DNA of 64,000 nucleotides from Planobispora longispora (GTDB taxonomy: Bacteria > Actinomycetota > Actinomycetes > Streptosporangiales > Streptosporangiaceae): positions 186,001 to 250,000 of the forward strand of contig NZ_BOOH01000023.1 of NCBI RefSeq assembly GCF_016863135.1, written 5' to 3'. The notes under the pieces were generated by a model. That model ran no database searches. It was not told where the DNA came from and saw only the letters and a program-made list of their open reading frames with translations. A program made the position numbers and the translations under genes. This document shows positions 55,431 through 63,625 of this stretch, one piece after another (position 1 is the stretch's first letter; each line of letters starts with the position of its first letter).

Positions 55431-56866
55431 TGAGCGAGCGAACCGACGAGCACGGCACTCCGGCGGATGCCGCGACGAGCCTCCAGGCGGGAAGTGGAAT
55501 GAGTCCTCAGGAGATGGTCGAGAAGGCCCTGGCGCTCTCGACGGCCGACGACACCATCGTCATCGTGGACGAGACGTCCAGCGCCAACCTGCGTTTCGCG
55601 GGCAACACCCTGACCACCAACGGCGTCACCCGGTCCTCCCAGCTGACGGTGATCTCGATCGCCGGGCGGAGCGTGGGCGTGGTCTCGCGGGCCGCGGTCC
55701 GCCCCGACCAGCTGGCCGACGTGGTGGCCGCGGCCGACCGCGCGGCCGAGGACGCGCAGCCGTCCGAGGACGCTCGCCCGCTGGTCGACGGGGCGGTCTC
55801 CGCCGACTGGGACGCCCCGGCCGAGCCCACCGCGATCGGCGTCTTCGGCTCCTTCGCCCCCGCGCTGGGCGAGGCCTTCGCCGCCGCCGAGGCGGGCGGG
55901 CGCAAGCTGTACGGCTTCGCCGAGCACATCGTCACCACGACCTTCGTGGGCACCTCCGCCGGGGCCCGGCTCCGGCACACCCAGCCCACCGGCCGCCTGG
56001 AGCTCAACGCCAAGTCCCCCGACATGAAGCGCTCGGCGTGGACCGGCGTGGCCACGCGCGACTTCACGGATGTGGACGTGACGGCGCTGGACGCCTCGCT
56101 GGCCCGGCGGCTGGAGTGGGCCAAGAACCGGATCGACCTGCCCGCGGGCCGCTACGAGACGCTGCTCCCGCCGTCCGCGGTGGCCGACCTGATGATCTAC
56201 ACGTACTGGACGGCCGGCGCCCGGGACGCCCTGGACGGCCGTACGGTCTTCTCCAAGCCCGGCGGCGGCACCCGCGTCGGGGAGGTCCTCTCCCCCGTCC
56301 CGCTCCGGCTCTACAGCGACCCGGCCCATCCCGGCATCGAGACGACGCCGTTCGTGGTCGCGCACGCCTCCAGCCGGCAGAGCTCGGTGTTCGACAACGG
56401 CATGCGGCTGTCCTCCACCGACTGGATCGCCGAGGGCACGCTGGCGCGCCTGCTCCAGACCCGGCACTCGGCCGAGCTGACGGCGATGCCCGTGACCCCG
56501 GCGATCGACAACCTGATCCTGGAGGGGCCGGACGGCGGCAGGTCGCTGGAGGAGATGATCGCCTCCACCGAGCGGGGCCTGCTGCTCACCTGCCTGTGGT
56601 ACATCCGCGAGGTCGATCCGCAGACCCTGCTGCTGACCGGCCTGACCCGGGACGGCGTCTACCTGGTGGAGAACGGCGAGGTCGTCGGGGAGGTCAACAA
56701 CTTCCGCTTCAACGAGAGCCCGGTCGACCTGCTCGGCCGCATCGCCGAGGTCGGGGCGAGCGAGCAGACGCTCCCCCGCGAGTGGAACGACTACTTCACC
56801 CGCACGGTCATGCCCGCCCTGCGGGTGCCGGACTTCAACATGTCGACGGTCAGCCAGGCGAGCTGA
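55430..56866 (+). CDS. tldE: TldE/PmbA-family metallopeptidase partner
   Basis: 478 aa, homologous to TldD but without the HExxxH motif, as expected for TldE/PmbA. It contains family features such as FRFNESPVDLLGRI and NMSTVSQA at the end. The GTG start shares its first base with the tldD stop (TAGTG), indicating translational coupling. It forms the complex with TldD. Confidence 0.93.
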   Translation: MSERTDEHGTPADAATSLQAGSGMSPQEMVEKALALSTADDTIVIVDETSSANLRFAGNTLTTNGVTRSSQLTVISIAGRSVGVVSRAAVRPDQLADVVAAADRAAEDAQPSEDARPLVDGAVSADWDAPAEPTAIGVFGSFAPALGEAFAAAEAGGRKLYGFAEHIVTTTFVGTSAGARLRHTQPTGRLELNAKSPDMKRSAWTGVATRDFTDVDVTALDASLARRLEWAKNRIDLPAGRYETLLPPSAVADLMIYTYWTAGARDALDGRTVFSKPGGGTRVGEVLSPVPLRLYSDPAHPGIETTPFVVAHASSRQSSVFDNGMRLSSTDWIAEGTLARLLQTRHSAELTAMPVTPAIDNLILEGPDGGRSLEEMIASTERGLLLTCLWYIREVDPQTLLLTGLTRDGVYLVENGEVVGEVNNFRFNESPVDLLGRIAEVGASEQTLPREWNDYFTRTVMPALRVPDFNMSTVSQAS

Positions 56867-57028
56867 CGGCGCCGGCGGTCGGCCGGGTGGGCTGACGACC
56901 GGCCGCCGGGGCGTCGCGGACGTCCCGGCGGCCCGCCGTACGGGAACGGCCCGTGCCGGGGAAGGCGCGGGCCGTTCGCATGCGAGGCGCGTTCGCATTC
57001 GGTTACCTGATCGTCACATCCCCCGGGG

Positions 57029-57057
57029 TTGACGGGACCTGGGACGGAGCGAAATAT
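57029..57057 (+). promoter_or_regulatory. Promoter of the ethanolamine-permease-like gene
   Basis: TTGACG (57029-57034), 17 bp, AAATAT (57052-57057). The predicted leader of about 57 nt contains the inverted repeat at 57076-57101. Confidence 0.5.
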
Positions 57058-57075
57058 CACGGCCAAGTGCTTATG

Positions 57076-57101
57076 GTCCGGCCTCAGACCATTGGCCGGA
57101 C
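57076..57101 (+). promoter_or_regulatory. Leader inverted repeat before the permease gene
   Basis: GTCCGGCC and GGCCGGAC pair perfectly around 10 nt, just before the GGAGG site (57109-57113) and GTG 57121. It could act as an RNA hairpin or as a DNA operator. Confidence 0.55.
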
Positions 57102-57120
57102 AACGCCCGGAGGTAACAGC

Positions 57121-58569
57121 GTGGCCGAGAACAGACGGCATGTCCACGGAGCCGACTACGAGCGGGTGTCCACCGACTATCTGGCCAGACGGCAACTCCA
57201 GCGGGGCGCGGCCGGATGGGTGCTGCTGGCCGGCCTCGGCGTCGCCTACGTCATCTCCGGCGACTTCGCGGGCTGGAACTTCGGCCTCGCCGAGGGCGGC
57301 TGGGGCGGCCTGCTCATCGCCACGATCCTGATGGCGATCATGTACACCTGCATGGTGTTCGGGCTCGCCGAGATGTCCTCCAGCATCCCGGTCACCGGGG
57401 CGGGGTACGGCTTCGCGCGGCGCGCCCTCGGCCCGCTGGGCGGGTTCGCCACCGGAATGGCGATCCTGATCGAGTACGCCGTCGCCCCGGCCGCCATCGC
57501 GGTCTTCATCGGCGGTTACGTGGAGGCGCTGGGCCTGTTCGGGCTCGCCAGCGGATGGCCCGTGTTCCTCGCGGCCTACGCCGTGTTCGTCGGCTTCCAC
57601 CTGTGGGGCGTCGGCGAGGCGCTCAGGGTGATGTTCGTGATCACCGGCATCGCGATGGTGGCCCTGATCGCCTTCGTCGTCGGGATGATCCCGCAGTTCG
57701 ACGCGGGCAAGCTCCTCGACATCCCGGCCACCGGGGCGTTCGGCGCCAGTTCCTTCCTGCCCTTCGGGATCTTCGGGGTCTGGAGCGCGCTGGTCTACGC
57801 GATCTGGTTCTTCCTCGCGATCGAGGGGGTGCCGCTGGCCGCGGAGGAGGCGCGGGACCCGCGGAGGGACCTGCCCAAGGGGATCATCGCCGGCATGATG
57901 GTCCTGCTGGTCACCGCCACGCTGATCCTGCTCACCGCCCCGGGCGGCGCGGGCTCGCGGGCGATCGCGGATTCGGACAACCCGCTCCCGGAGTCGCTCC
58001 GGCTGGCCTACGGCGGCGACACATTCCTGGCCGACTTCGTCAACTACGTCGGCCTGGCCGGTCTGATCGCGAGCTTCTTCTCCATCATCTACGCCTACTC
58101 CCGGCAGCTGTTCGCCCTGTCCCGGGCGGGCTACCTGCCCCGCTGGCTCTCGGTGACCAACCGGCGGCACACGCCGTACCTCGCGCTGATCGTGCCCGGC
58201 ACCATCGGCTTCCTGCTCGCCGCGTTCACCCAGGCCGGGAACCTGATGATCCAGGTCGCGGTGTTCGGCGCGACCGTCTCGTACGTGCTGATGATGGTCT
58301 CGCACATCGTGCTGCGCAGGCGCGAGCCGGACATGGAGCGGCCCTACCGGACTCCCGGCGGCGTCGTGACCACCGGCGTGGCGCTGGTGCTGGCGCTCGC
58401 GGCGGTGGTGGCGACCTTCCTGGTGGACGTGACCGCCGCGCTCATCACGGCCGGGGTCTTCGTCGTCGCGCTGCTCTACTTCTGGTTCTACAGCCGCCAC
58501 CGGCTGGTGGCCGACGCGCCCGAGGAGGAGTTCGAGGCGATCGCGCGGGCGGAGTCCGAGCTCTCCTGA
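57121..58569 (+). CDS. APC-superfamily amino acid/ethanolamine permease
   Basis: 482 aa, 12 hydrophobic helices. Helix 1 holds GVAYVISGDFAGWNFGLAEG and later SRQLFALSRAGYLPRWLSV and HTPYLALIVPG, which closely resemble ethanolamine permeases (Eat). It would import ethanolamine or a related amine with protons. No eutBC, nor any other ethanolamine gene, lies nearby, so the substrate is inferred. GTG 57121 has GGAGG. The promoter and a leader inverted repeat are upstream. Confidence 0.85.
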   Translation: MAENRRHVHGADYERVSTDYLARRQLQRGAAGWVLLAGLGVAYVISGDFAGWNFGLAEGGWGGLLIATILMAIMYTCMVFGLAEMSSSIPVTGAGYGFARRALGPLGGFATGMAILIEYAVAPAAIAVFIGGYVEALGLFGLASGWPVFLAAYAVFVGFHLWGVGEALRVMFVITGIAMVALIAFVVGMIPQFDAGKLLDIPATGAFGASSFLPFGIFGVWSALVYAIWFFLAIEGVPLAAEEARDPRRDLPKGIIAGMMVLLVTATLILLTAPGGAGSRAIADSDNPLPESLRLAYGGDTFLADFVNYVGLAGLIASFFSIIYAYSRQLFALSRAGYLPRWLSVTNRRHTPYLALIVPGTIGFLLAAFTQAGNLMIQVAVFGATVSYVLMMVSHIVLRRREPDMERPYRTPGGVVTTGVALVLALAAVVATFLVDVTAALITAGVFVVALLYFWFYSRHRLVADAPEEEFEAIARAESELS

Positions 58570-58588
58570 GCGGGCGGCCTCGACCGCG

Positions 58589-59641
58589 TCAGCCCTTCCC
58601 GGCGAGCGGGATGGTGTGCACCCGCTCCCAGCGCTTGCCCGTCACCACCCGGGCGGTGCCGTCGGACAGGTCGTAGACGGCCGACCAGCGGGTGTGCCCC
58701 TGGGCCACCCGCTGGAGCAGGTTCATCCCGTCCTGCCAGGTCCGCGCCTTGGGGAGCCCCGCGTCGAGCTTGCCGTAGCGGGTCTCGGCCGTGCGCTCCG
58801 CCTTCTCGGTGCCGGTCATGGTGAAGTTGGTCAGCACGCGGTCCTCGATGACGTTCATCCGGCCGTCGGCGTACTCGACGACGGCCGACCTCCCGGTGGC
58901 GTCGGCGATCAGGTAGTGGAGCTGCGGGTCGGGGCCGAACCGGACGTCGTAGCGGCGCATGACGTCCAGCGCCTCGTCCACGGTGGCGGCCCGGTCGAGC
59001 ATCAGCCGGATGATCCGCACGCTTCCGACGTCCGGCCGGTCGGCCGCCTCCGCCGGAAGCTTCCCGTCGGGGGTCTGCGCCATCCCGACGGCCAGCCCCT
59101 TCTCGTTGACCCCGTCGAAGGGTGTGAGCACGGCGTGGGCCATCCGGCGGCGGGTCCGGGGGTCGGCCGGGTCGGGCGGGGCCGCGCTGCCGAGCACGTA
59201 GAACAGGTCCACCATGGAGACCGAGGCGTAGCCGCCGGGCGGGTCGGCGTGCACGGCCATCGCCGGGTGGGGGTCCCAGTCGAAGTTCCGGCCGAACAGG
59301 GGCCGGTCGCCCGGCCCGGTCGCGGGCAGGAAGAACAGAGAGCACGCCCAGTCGCCGGCCGGGGCGGCCAGCGACTCCTCGGTGACCGGAGCCTCCGGGT
59401 CGTAGGAGCCGTGGAAGGTCATCTCGTACAGCGGGAGGTCGTCCAGGCGGCGCATGCTCTCGATCGTCCGGCGGATGTCGGCGGCGCTCTGCGTGAGCGC
59501 CTGCCGCTCCGGCGCGGGACTCCCGGCCGGCGCGCTCCGCGCCGGAGCGGCCTCACGCGCTCCGGGTGAGGAGCAACCTCCGGCCAGCAGCGCGGCCACC
59601 GTCACCGGCACGGCCCATACATTCCGGCGATAACCACCCAT
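58589..59641 (-). CDS. Lipoprotein, Ntn-hydrolase of the C45/choloylglycine-hydrolase-like group
   Basis: 350 aa. The signal peptide has a perfect lipobox (LAGGC, Cys23), then a Pro/Ala linker. Cys100 (DWACSLFFL) is the candidate N-terminal nucleophile after processing, followed by the conserved GRNFDWDPHPAM and GVNEKGLAVGMA. Such enzymes cleave linear amide bonds, for example in acyl-amides or penicillins. The substrate is unknown; the protein should be anchored outside the membrane. It converges on the permease gene. Confidence 0.82.
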   Translation of the reverse strand: MGGYRRNVWAVPVTVAALLAGGCSSPGAREAAPARSAPAGSPAPERQALTQSAADIRRTIESMRRLDDLPLYEMTFHGSYDPEAPVTEESLAAPAGDWACSLFFLPATGPGDRPLFGRNFDWDPHPAMAVHADPPGGYASVSMVDLFYVLGSAAPPDPADPRTRRRMAHAVLTPFDGVNEKGLAVGMAQTPDGKLPAEAADRPDVGSVRIIRLMLDRAATVDEALDVMRRYDVRFGPDPQLHYLIADATGRSAVVEYADGRMNVIEDRVLTNFTMTGTEKAERTAETRYGKLDAGLPKARTWQDGMNLLQRVAQGHTRWSAVYDLSDGTARVVTGKRWERVHTIPLAGKG

Positions 59642-59719
59642 GCGGCACAGTCTGCCGTCCGGGCGGCGCGCCGTACAGACCGGAGATCGTCTACCGGCCG
59701 GACGGCGCGCCGGTCCGGG

Positions 59720-59935
59720 TCAGGAGTCGTCCTCCAGCCGGAAGCCGACCTTCAGTCCGACCTGGAAGTGGGCTATCTCGCCGTCGACGATGTGGCCGCG
59801 GACCTCCGTCACCTCGAACCAGTCGAGATGGCGCAGGGTCTGGGAGGCACGCCGGATGCCGTTGCGGATGGCCGCTTCGAGGCCCTCCCCCGACGTGCCG
59901 ACAATCTCTGTCACCCGATACGTTCGATCCGTCAC
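59720..59935 (-). CDS. Dodecin family flavin-binding protein
   Basis: 71 aa, one small beta-alpha-beta-beta unit (YRVTEIVGTSGEGLEAAIRN, LDWFEVTEVRGHI, FQVGLKVGFRLE). Dodecins form dodecamers that store or buffer riboflavin/FMN; the conserved Trp is present. The GTG start has a strong AGGGAGGAAG site. Confidence 0.93.
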   Translation of the reverse strand: MTDRTYRVTEIVGTSGEGLEAAIRNGIRRASQTLRHLDWFEVTEVRGHIVDGEIAHFQVGLKVGFRLEDDS

Positions 59936-59996
59936 CTTCCTCCCTTACCCGAAAGCCATGATCATATGACCGCTCGCGCCCGATCAATCCGAGGTC

Positions 59997-60002
59997 TACG
60001 GT
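59997..60002 (+). promoter_or_regulatory. -10 element of the DUF3099 gene
   Basis: TACGGT ends 7 nt before GTG 60010, consistent with a leaderless transcript. Confidence 0.35.
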
Positions 60003-60009
60003 GGAAAGC

Positions 60010-60321
60010 GTGAGGGGATGGCACAGGAGCCCGGAGGTCCATCAGGTCACCGACGCCCGGCCCTCGCTGAGCGAGGACATCGGCCGCCGGGAGAGGAACT
60101 ACCTGATCAAAATGGGGATCAGGCTGATCTGCCTGGTCCTCGCCTTCACCGTGCCCGCCCCCCTGCCCGTGAAGATCCTTCTCTTCGCCGGCGCCATCTT
60201 TTTGCCGTACGTTGCCGTGATCGGAGCCAACGCCCCGCGGCCCACCCCTCCGGCCGACCCCGACATGACCGGATCGGGACAGAACGAGATTCCACGGCAC
60301 CGACGCGAGATCGGGTCGTGA
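60010..60321 (+). CDS. DUF3099 small membrane protein
   Basis: About 103 aa with two hydrophobic helices (about 38-55 and 60-77) between a charged N-terminus (SLSEDIGRRERNYLIKMG) and a Pro-rich C-terminus, as in actinobacterial DUF3099 proteins. The function is unknown. GTG 60010 is preferred because of the -10 at 59997; GTG 60001 is also in frame. It is divergent from dodecin and followed by a small RNA gene. Confidence 0.85.
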   Translation: MRGWHRSPEVHQVTDARPSLSEDIGRRERNYLIKMGIRLICLVLAFTVPAPLPVKILLFAGAIFLPYVAVIGANAPRPTPPADPDMTGSGQNEIPRHRREIGS

Positions 60322-60328
60322 CTAAGTC

Positions 60329-60486
60329 TTGACGCATCTCAGGGGTTGGAGGTGTACGCTTTAGCCAAGTGCCCTGGTCCCCCGTCGGGGCACTGGTGCC
60401 GGCGTTCCGGGCCCCCGTCGGAACGCCGATGAAGCGGCGCCGGGTGGTTTGCCCCCGTAACCACCCGGCGTCGCCCTTTTCTCTTC
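60329..60486 (+). ncRNA. Small RNA with three C-rich-loop hairpins, 6C-RNA-like
   Basis: A -35 TTGACG (60329-60334) precedes a predicted transcript start near 60367; the -10 (TACGCT, 60355-60360) is weak and far. Three hairpins follow: stem 60368-60374/60388-60394, stem 60401-60409/60419-60427 (9 bp), and stem 60438-60449/60459-60470 (12 bp). Each loop contains CCCCCGT. The last is followed by a T-rich tail and acts as terminator. Repeated C-rich loops in an intergenic actinobacterial RNA are the hallmark of the 6C RNA, here with five Cs per loop. Its targets are unknown. Confidence 0.7.
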
Positions 60487-60556
60487 CTTTTCTCCGTGAG
60501 GTTGACCTACCGGCCTCCCCCGGATTTACCTGCCGGTGTTAAATCCCTTACCGCCG

Positions 60557-60814
60557 TCACGCGTCGCCCATCGTCTCGGTGGTCGCCCGCTCCCAGTTCC
60601 CGGCCATCCGGACCAGCCGCTCCACCGCGTCGGGCGGAGCCGTCCCCGCCCCCTGGGCCAGGCCCAGCAGGTAGGCCGTCAGCGGCGCGGCCGGGCGGGC
60701 CACGCCGTGCGCGACCTCCTTCGTCAGGTCGAGCAGCATGTCACGGTCGATCTTCTCCGGATCGACGCCCAGTTCCTCGCAGACCAGCGCGGTCCACTCC
60801 GCCAGCACGTTCAA
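60557..60814 (-). CDS. DUF6457-like small protein next to mobA
   Basis: 85 aa, all helical (WTALVCEELGVDPEKIDRDM, then LLDLTKEVAHGVARPAAPLT). It is the short protein found beside mobA in actinobacteria, often labelled a molybdopterin-guanine dinucleotide protein without proof. Its ATG overlaps the mobA stop, so it is coupled to mobA. Confidence 0.8.
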   Translation of the reverse strand: MNVLAEWTALVCEELGVDPEKIDRDMLLDLTKEVAHGVARPAAPLTAYLLGLAQGAGTAPPDAVERLVRMAGNWERATTETMGDA

Positions 60815-61398
60815 CTCCCGCTCCTCACATGCTCCAGATCGTCAAGCGTGTCGCAATCGAACCACGGTTCTCCGGCGAGGCGGAGCGGGACCGGGTCCAG
60901 CGGGGCGAGCAGGCCGCGCAACGACTGTCCCTCGTAGCCGGCGAGCGCCTCGGCGAGCGCCGCCGTGCGCCAGGCCCCGGCCAGCCACTGCAGCCGCCCC
61001 TCGTCGTCCACGAGCACCGCGCCGCCCGGCCCGCCGCGCTCGCCGGGCATGAGGTCCGTACGACCCGCGCCCGCCGCGCCGAGCAGCGCCGAGACGTGTT
61101 CGGCCGTCAGGAGCGGCAGATCGGCGGCGAGCAGCGCCACCCACGGTGCGGTGACCTCCGCGATCCCGGCCCGCAGCGCCGGGATCGGCCCGCCGCCCGG
61201 CGGATCCTCCCGCCGGAAGACCGCCCGGCCGAGCCCGGGGCGCGGGGGGCCCACCACGATGAGACGCGCGGCGTCCGCCACGGCCGCCGCGACCCTCTCG
61301 ATCATCGGCAGCCCGCCGACCACCACGCCGGGCTTGTCCCTCCCGCCGAGCCGGGACGCCCGGCCGCCGGCGAGGACCAGCGCGTCGTAGCCGTTCAT
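60811..61398 (-). CDS. mobA: Molybdenum cofactor guanylyltransferase
   Basis: 195 aa nucleotidyltransferase with the MobA signature LAGGRASRLGGRDKP (9-23), the DLP-type motif LLAADLPLL, and GGPIPALRAG. It attaches GMP to molybdopterin, giving the dinucleotide form needed by the nitrate reductase at 40.8-43.0 kb. It overlaps the next small gene by 4 bp. Confidence 0.9.
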   Translation of the reverse strand: MNGYDALVLAGGRASRLGGRDKPGVVVGGLPMIERVAAAVADAARLIVVGPPRPGLGRAVFRREDPPGGGPIPALRAGIAEVTAPWVALLAADLPLLTAEHVSALLGAAGAGRTDLMPGERGGPGGAVLVDDEGRLQWLAGAWRTAALAEALAGYEGQSLRGLLAPLDPVPLRLAGEPWFDCDTLDDLEHVRSGS

Positions 61399-61432
61399 GG
61401 ACCCGAGGCTAACCGAGGGGAGGCGCGCCCGC

Positions 61433-61843
61433 TCACGGCAGGGGTTCGGGAGACGCCTCCCCGGGGATCGCCTGGGCCCGGCCCACCATCGTCAGCAGGC
61501 GCTCCACGTGGGACGGCATGCCGTGCAGGTGCGCCCGGCACGGCGGCGCGTGCCGGGAGGCCGCCAGGACGCGCAATCCGGAGACGTCGATGAAGGTCAC
61601 CTGGCCGATGTCGATGACCAGGCCGTCGCATTCCCGGCCCTCCTCGGCCAGGATCCGGGACAGCGCGGCGCTGTTGACGGCGTCGACCTGCCCGCTGATC
61701 TTCAGCGTGCAGCCGGCGAACCCGCCGCACCGGGCGATCCGGAGGCGCTGGTCCTGGTAGAGCACCAGTTCCCCGGGGGTGGAGTCACCGGACTCGAACG
61801 ACCGGTTGCCGGGGAGCTCCATCTCTCTGTCCACCGGCGTCAC
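61433..61843 (-). CDS. STAS-domain protein (anti-anti-sigma-like)
   Basis: 136 aa, one STAS domain (LKISGQVDAVNSAALSRIL, VIDIGQVTFIDVSGLRVLAA) with the phosphorylatable Ser of DVSG. Such proteins bind anti-sigma kinases to free sigma factors, or act in signal complexes. No partner kinase is adjacent. The GTG start at 61843 is weak; ATG 61822 is possible. Confidence 0.85.
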   Translation of the reverse strand: MTPVDREMELPGNRSFESGDSTPGELVLYQDQRLRIARCGGFAGCTLKISGQVDAVNSAALSRILAEEGRECDGLVIDIGQVTFIDVSGLRVLAASRHAPPCRAHLHGMPSHVERLLTMVGRAQAIPGEASPEPLP

Positions 61844-62053
61844 TCCCCGGGAGACCTCGGCAGCGGAACGGCGTGAAAGACAGTGGTCATGGCGTCCCTG
61901 TCACCCCTGCTCCCTTGTCGTAGAGGCCGGGTCACCACCCTCCCAACGGTAACCCCGAACAACAATACCTGAAATACTCTTCGTGAAAGATTTCCGGAGA
62001 CACGAACATCCACGCGTTTCGGCTCTCGGGATGAACCGGCGGCCACGGACTTC

Positions 62054-62059
62054 TAGGGT
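62054..62059 (+). promoter_or_regulatory. -10 element of the winged-helix gene
   Basis: TAGGGT ends 6 nt before ATG 62066. AGGG could alternatively serve as ribosome site. Confidence 0.35.
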
Positions 62060-62065
62060 GAGATC

Positions 62066-62440
62066 ATGGACAGCTCTGGCGCCAACCGGCCGCACACCCG
62101 CTGGACGTTCCTCACCAACCACGCGCGGGTGCTGCTGATGGTCGCCCGGGACCCGCGGGCACGGCTGCGCGACGTGGCCGCCGGCATCGGGATCACCGAA
62201 CGGGCCGCGCAGGCGATCGTCTCCGATCTGGAGGAGGCCGGTTATCTCACCCGCACCCGGGTGGGACGGCGCAACCACTACAGCATCGACCCCACCCGGC
62301 GGTTCCGGCATCCGGCCGAGGCCGGGGTCCGCATCGAGAGCCTGCTCGACATCTTCACCCACCGGGAGAACACGCCCTCGGCCGATCCGGACGGCGCCGG
62401 GCAGGATCACGCCCAGCGGGGCCGACGGGAACACCCCTGA
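62066..62440 (+). CDS. Winged-helix transcriptional regulator (MarR/ArsR-like)
   Basis: 124 aa. The wHTH is clear: LTNHARVLLMVARDPRARLR, DVAAGIGITERAAQAIVSDL, EEAGYLTRTRVGRRNHYSID (recognition helix and wing). The C-terminus is charged and disordered. No metal-binding Cys are present. It probably controls a nearby promoter. It converges on moaA. Confidence 0.85.
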   Translation: MDSSGANRPHTRWTFLTNHARVLLMVARDPRARLRDVAAGIGITERAAQAIVSDLEEAGYLTRTRVGRRNHYSIDPTRRFRHPAEAGVRIESLLDIFTHRENTPSADPDGAGQDHAQRGRREHP

Positions 62441-62474
62441 CCGCCGGCGCTCGCCGGACCGGAGGGATCCGCGA

Positions 62475-63464
62475 TCAGCCGCCGATGGCGGACATCGGGC
62501 GGGCCGGCTGCAGGAACGCGGGGTCGTCGATGCCGTGCCCGGCCTTCTTCGTCCGGACCGCCGCCGTCCAGCGCTCGGCGAGCTCGTCGTCGGAGGCTCC
62601 CGAGCGCATCGCCGCCCGCAGATCGGACTCCTCGGTGGCGAACAGGCAGTTGCGGATCTGGCCGTCGGCGGTGAGCCGCACCCGGTCACAGGCGCCGCAG
62701 AACGGCCGGGTCACCGAGCCGATCACGCCGACCCGGGCCGGGCCGCCGTCGACGAGGAACAGCTCGGCGGGGGCGCTGCCGCGCTCGACCGGGTCGTCCT
62801 CGGTGAGGTCGAAGGACTCCTTCAGCATCGCGAGGATCTCGTCGGCGGTGATCATGTTCTCCCGGCGCCAGCCGTGCTGCGCGTCCAGGGGCATCTGCTC
62901 GATGAAGCGGAGCTCGTATCCCCGCTCCAGGCAGTAGCGGAGCAGCGGGGCGGCCTCGTGCTCGTTGATCCCGCGCATGAGCACCGCGTTGACCTTGACC
63001 GGCCGGAGCCCGGCGGCCTCGGCCGCGGCCAGGCCGGCCAGGACGTCCGCCAGCCGGTCGCGGTGGGCGAGCTTGACGAACGTCTCGCGGTCGAGGGTGT
63101 CGAGCGAGACGTTGACACGGTGCAGTCCGGCCTCGGCGAGCGGGGCGGCCAGCCGGGCCAGCCCGATGCCGTTGGTGGTCAGCGAGACCTGCGGCGTGGG
63201 CGTGAGGGCGACCGTACGGGCCACGATCTCCACCAGCTCCCGGCGGAGCAGCGGCTCGCCGCCGGTGTAGCGGACCTCGGTGATGCCCAGGCGCTCCACC
63301 CCGATGGCCACCAGCCGGACGATCTCCTCGGCGGTCAGCAGGTCCGGCTTGGGCAGCCAGTCGAGGCCCTCCGGGGGCATGCAATATGAACAGCGCAGAT
63401 TGCACCGGTCCGTGAGGGACACCCGCAGATCGGTCGCCACCCGCCCGAACGAGTCCTGCAACAC
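62475..63464 (-). CDS. moaA: GTP 3',8-cyclase (molybdenum cofactor biosynthesis)
   Basis: 329 aa radical-SAM enzyme. The first cluster is Cys21, Cys25, Cys28 (CNLRCSYC). The second C-terminal cluster lies in [10 protein letters not shown] and NCLF. The protein ends in Gly-Gly, needed by the MoaA mechanism. It converts GTP to the cyclic pterin precursor with MoaC. The GTG start has GGAGGGG 8 nt upstream. It provides the cofactor for the nitrate reductase in this window. Confidence 0.96.
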   Translation of the reverse strand: MLQDSFGRVATDLRVSLTDRCNLRCSYCMPPEGLDWLPKPDLLTAEEIVRLVAIGVERLGITEVRYTGGEPLLRRELVEIVARTVALTPTPQVSLTTNGIGLARLAAPLAEAGLHRVNVSLDTLDRETFVKLAHRDRLADVLAGLAAAEAAGLRPVKVNAVLMRGINEHEAAPLLRYCLERGYELRFIEQMPLDAQHGWRRENMITADEILAMLKESFDLTEDDPVERGSAPAELFLVDGGPARVGVIGSVTRPFCGACDRVRLTADGQIRNCLFATEESDLRAAMRSGASDDELAERWTAAVRTKKAGHGIDDPAFLQPARPMSAIGG

Positions 63465-63569
63465 GAGGCGTCCCCTCCATCCATCACGGCCGAACAGGGA
63501 GCCAGCCTAAGGCCGCCTCCCTGTCTTGCCCAAACATACGTTCCATCCGCTGACAACAGCCGTCCCCGG

Positions 63570-63595
63570 CGGATGATTCCTCGGAGGATCATCCG
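63570..63595. terminator. Inverted repeat between the LanC-like gene and moaA
   Basis: CGGATGAT and ATCATCCG are perfect complements 10 bp apart, about 30 nt after the LanC-like stop. It may end that transcript or be an operator of moaA. Confidence 0.4.
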
Positions 63596-63625
63596 AATCC
63601 GGGTCTCCCCACTCGGGAGCGCCGC

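Noticed and set aside
61844-62065. SigB-type promoter (GTTT/GGGTA) for the STAS gene
   Set aside because: GGGGTTAC resembles but does not match the consensus, and the -35 spacing is uncertain.
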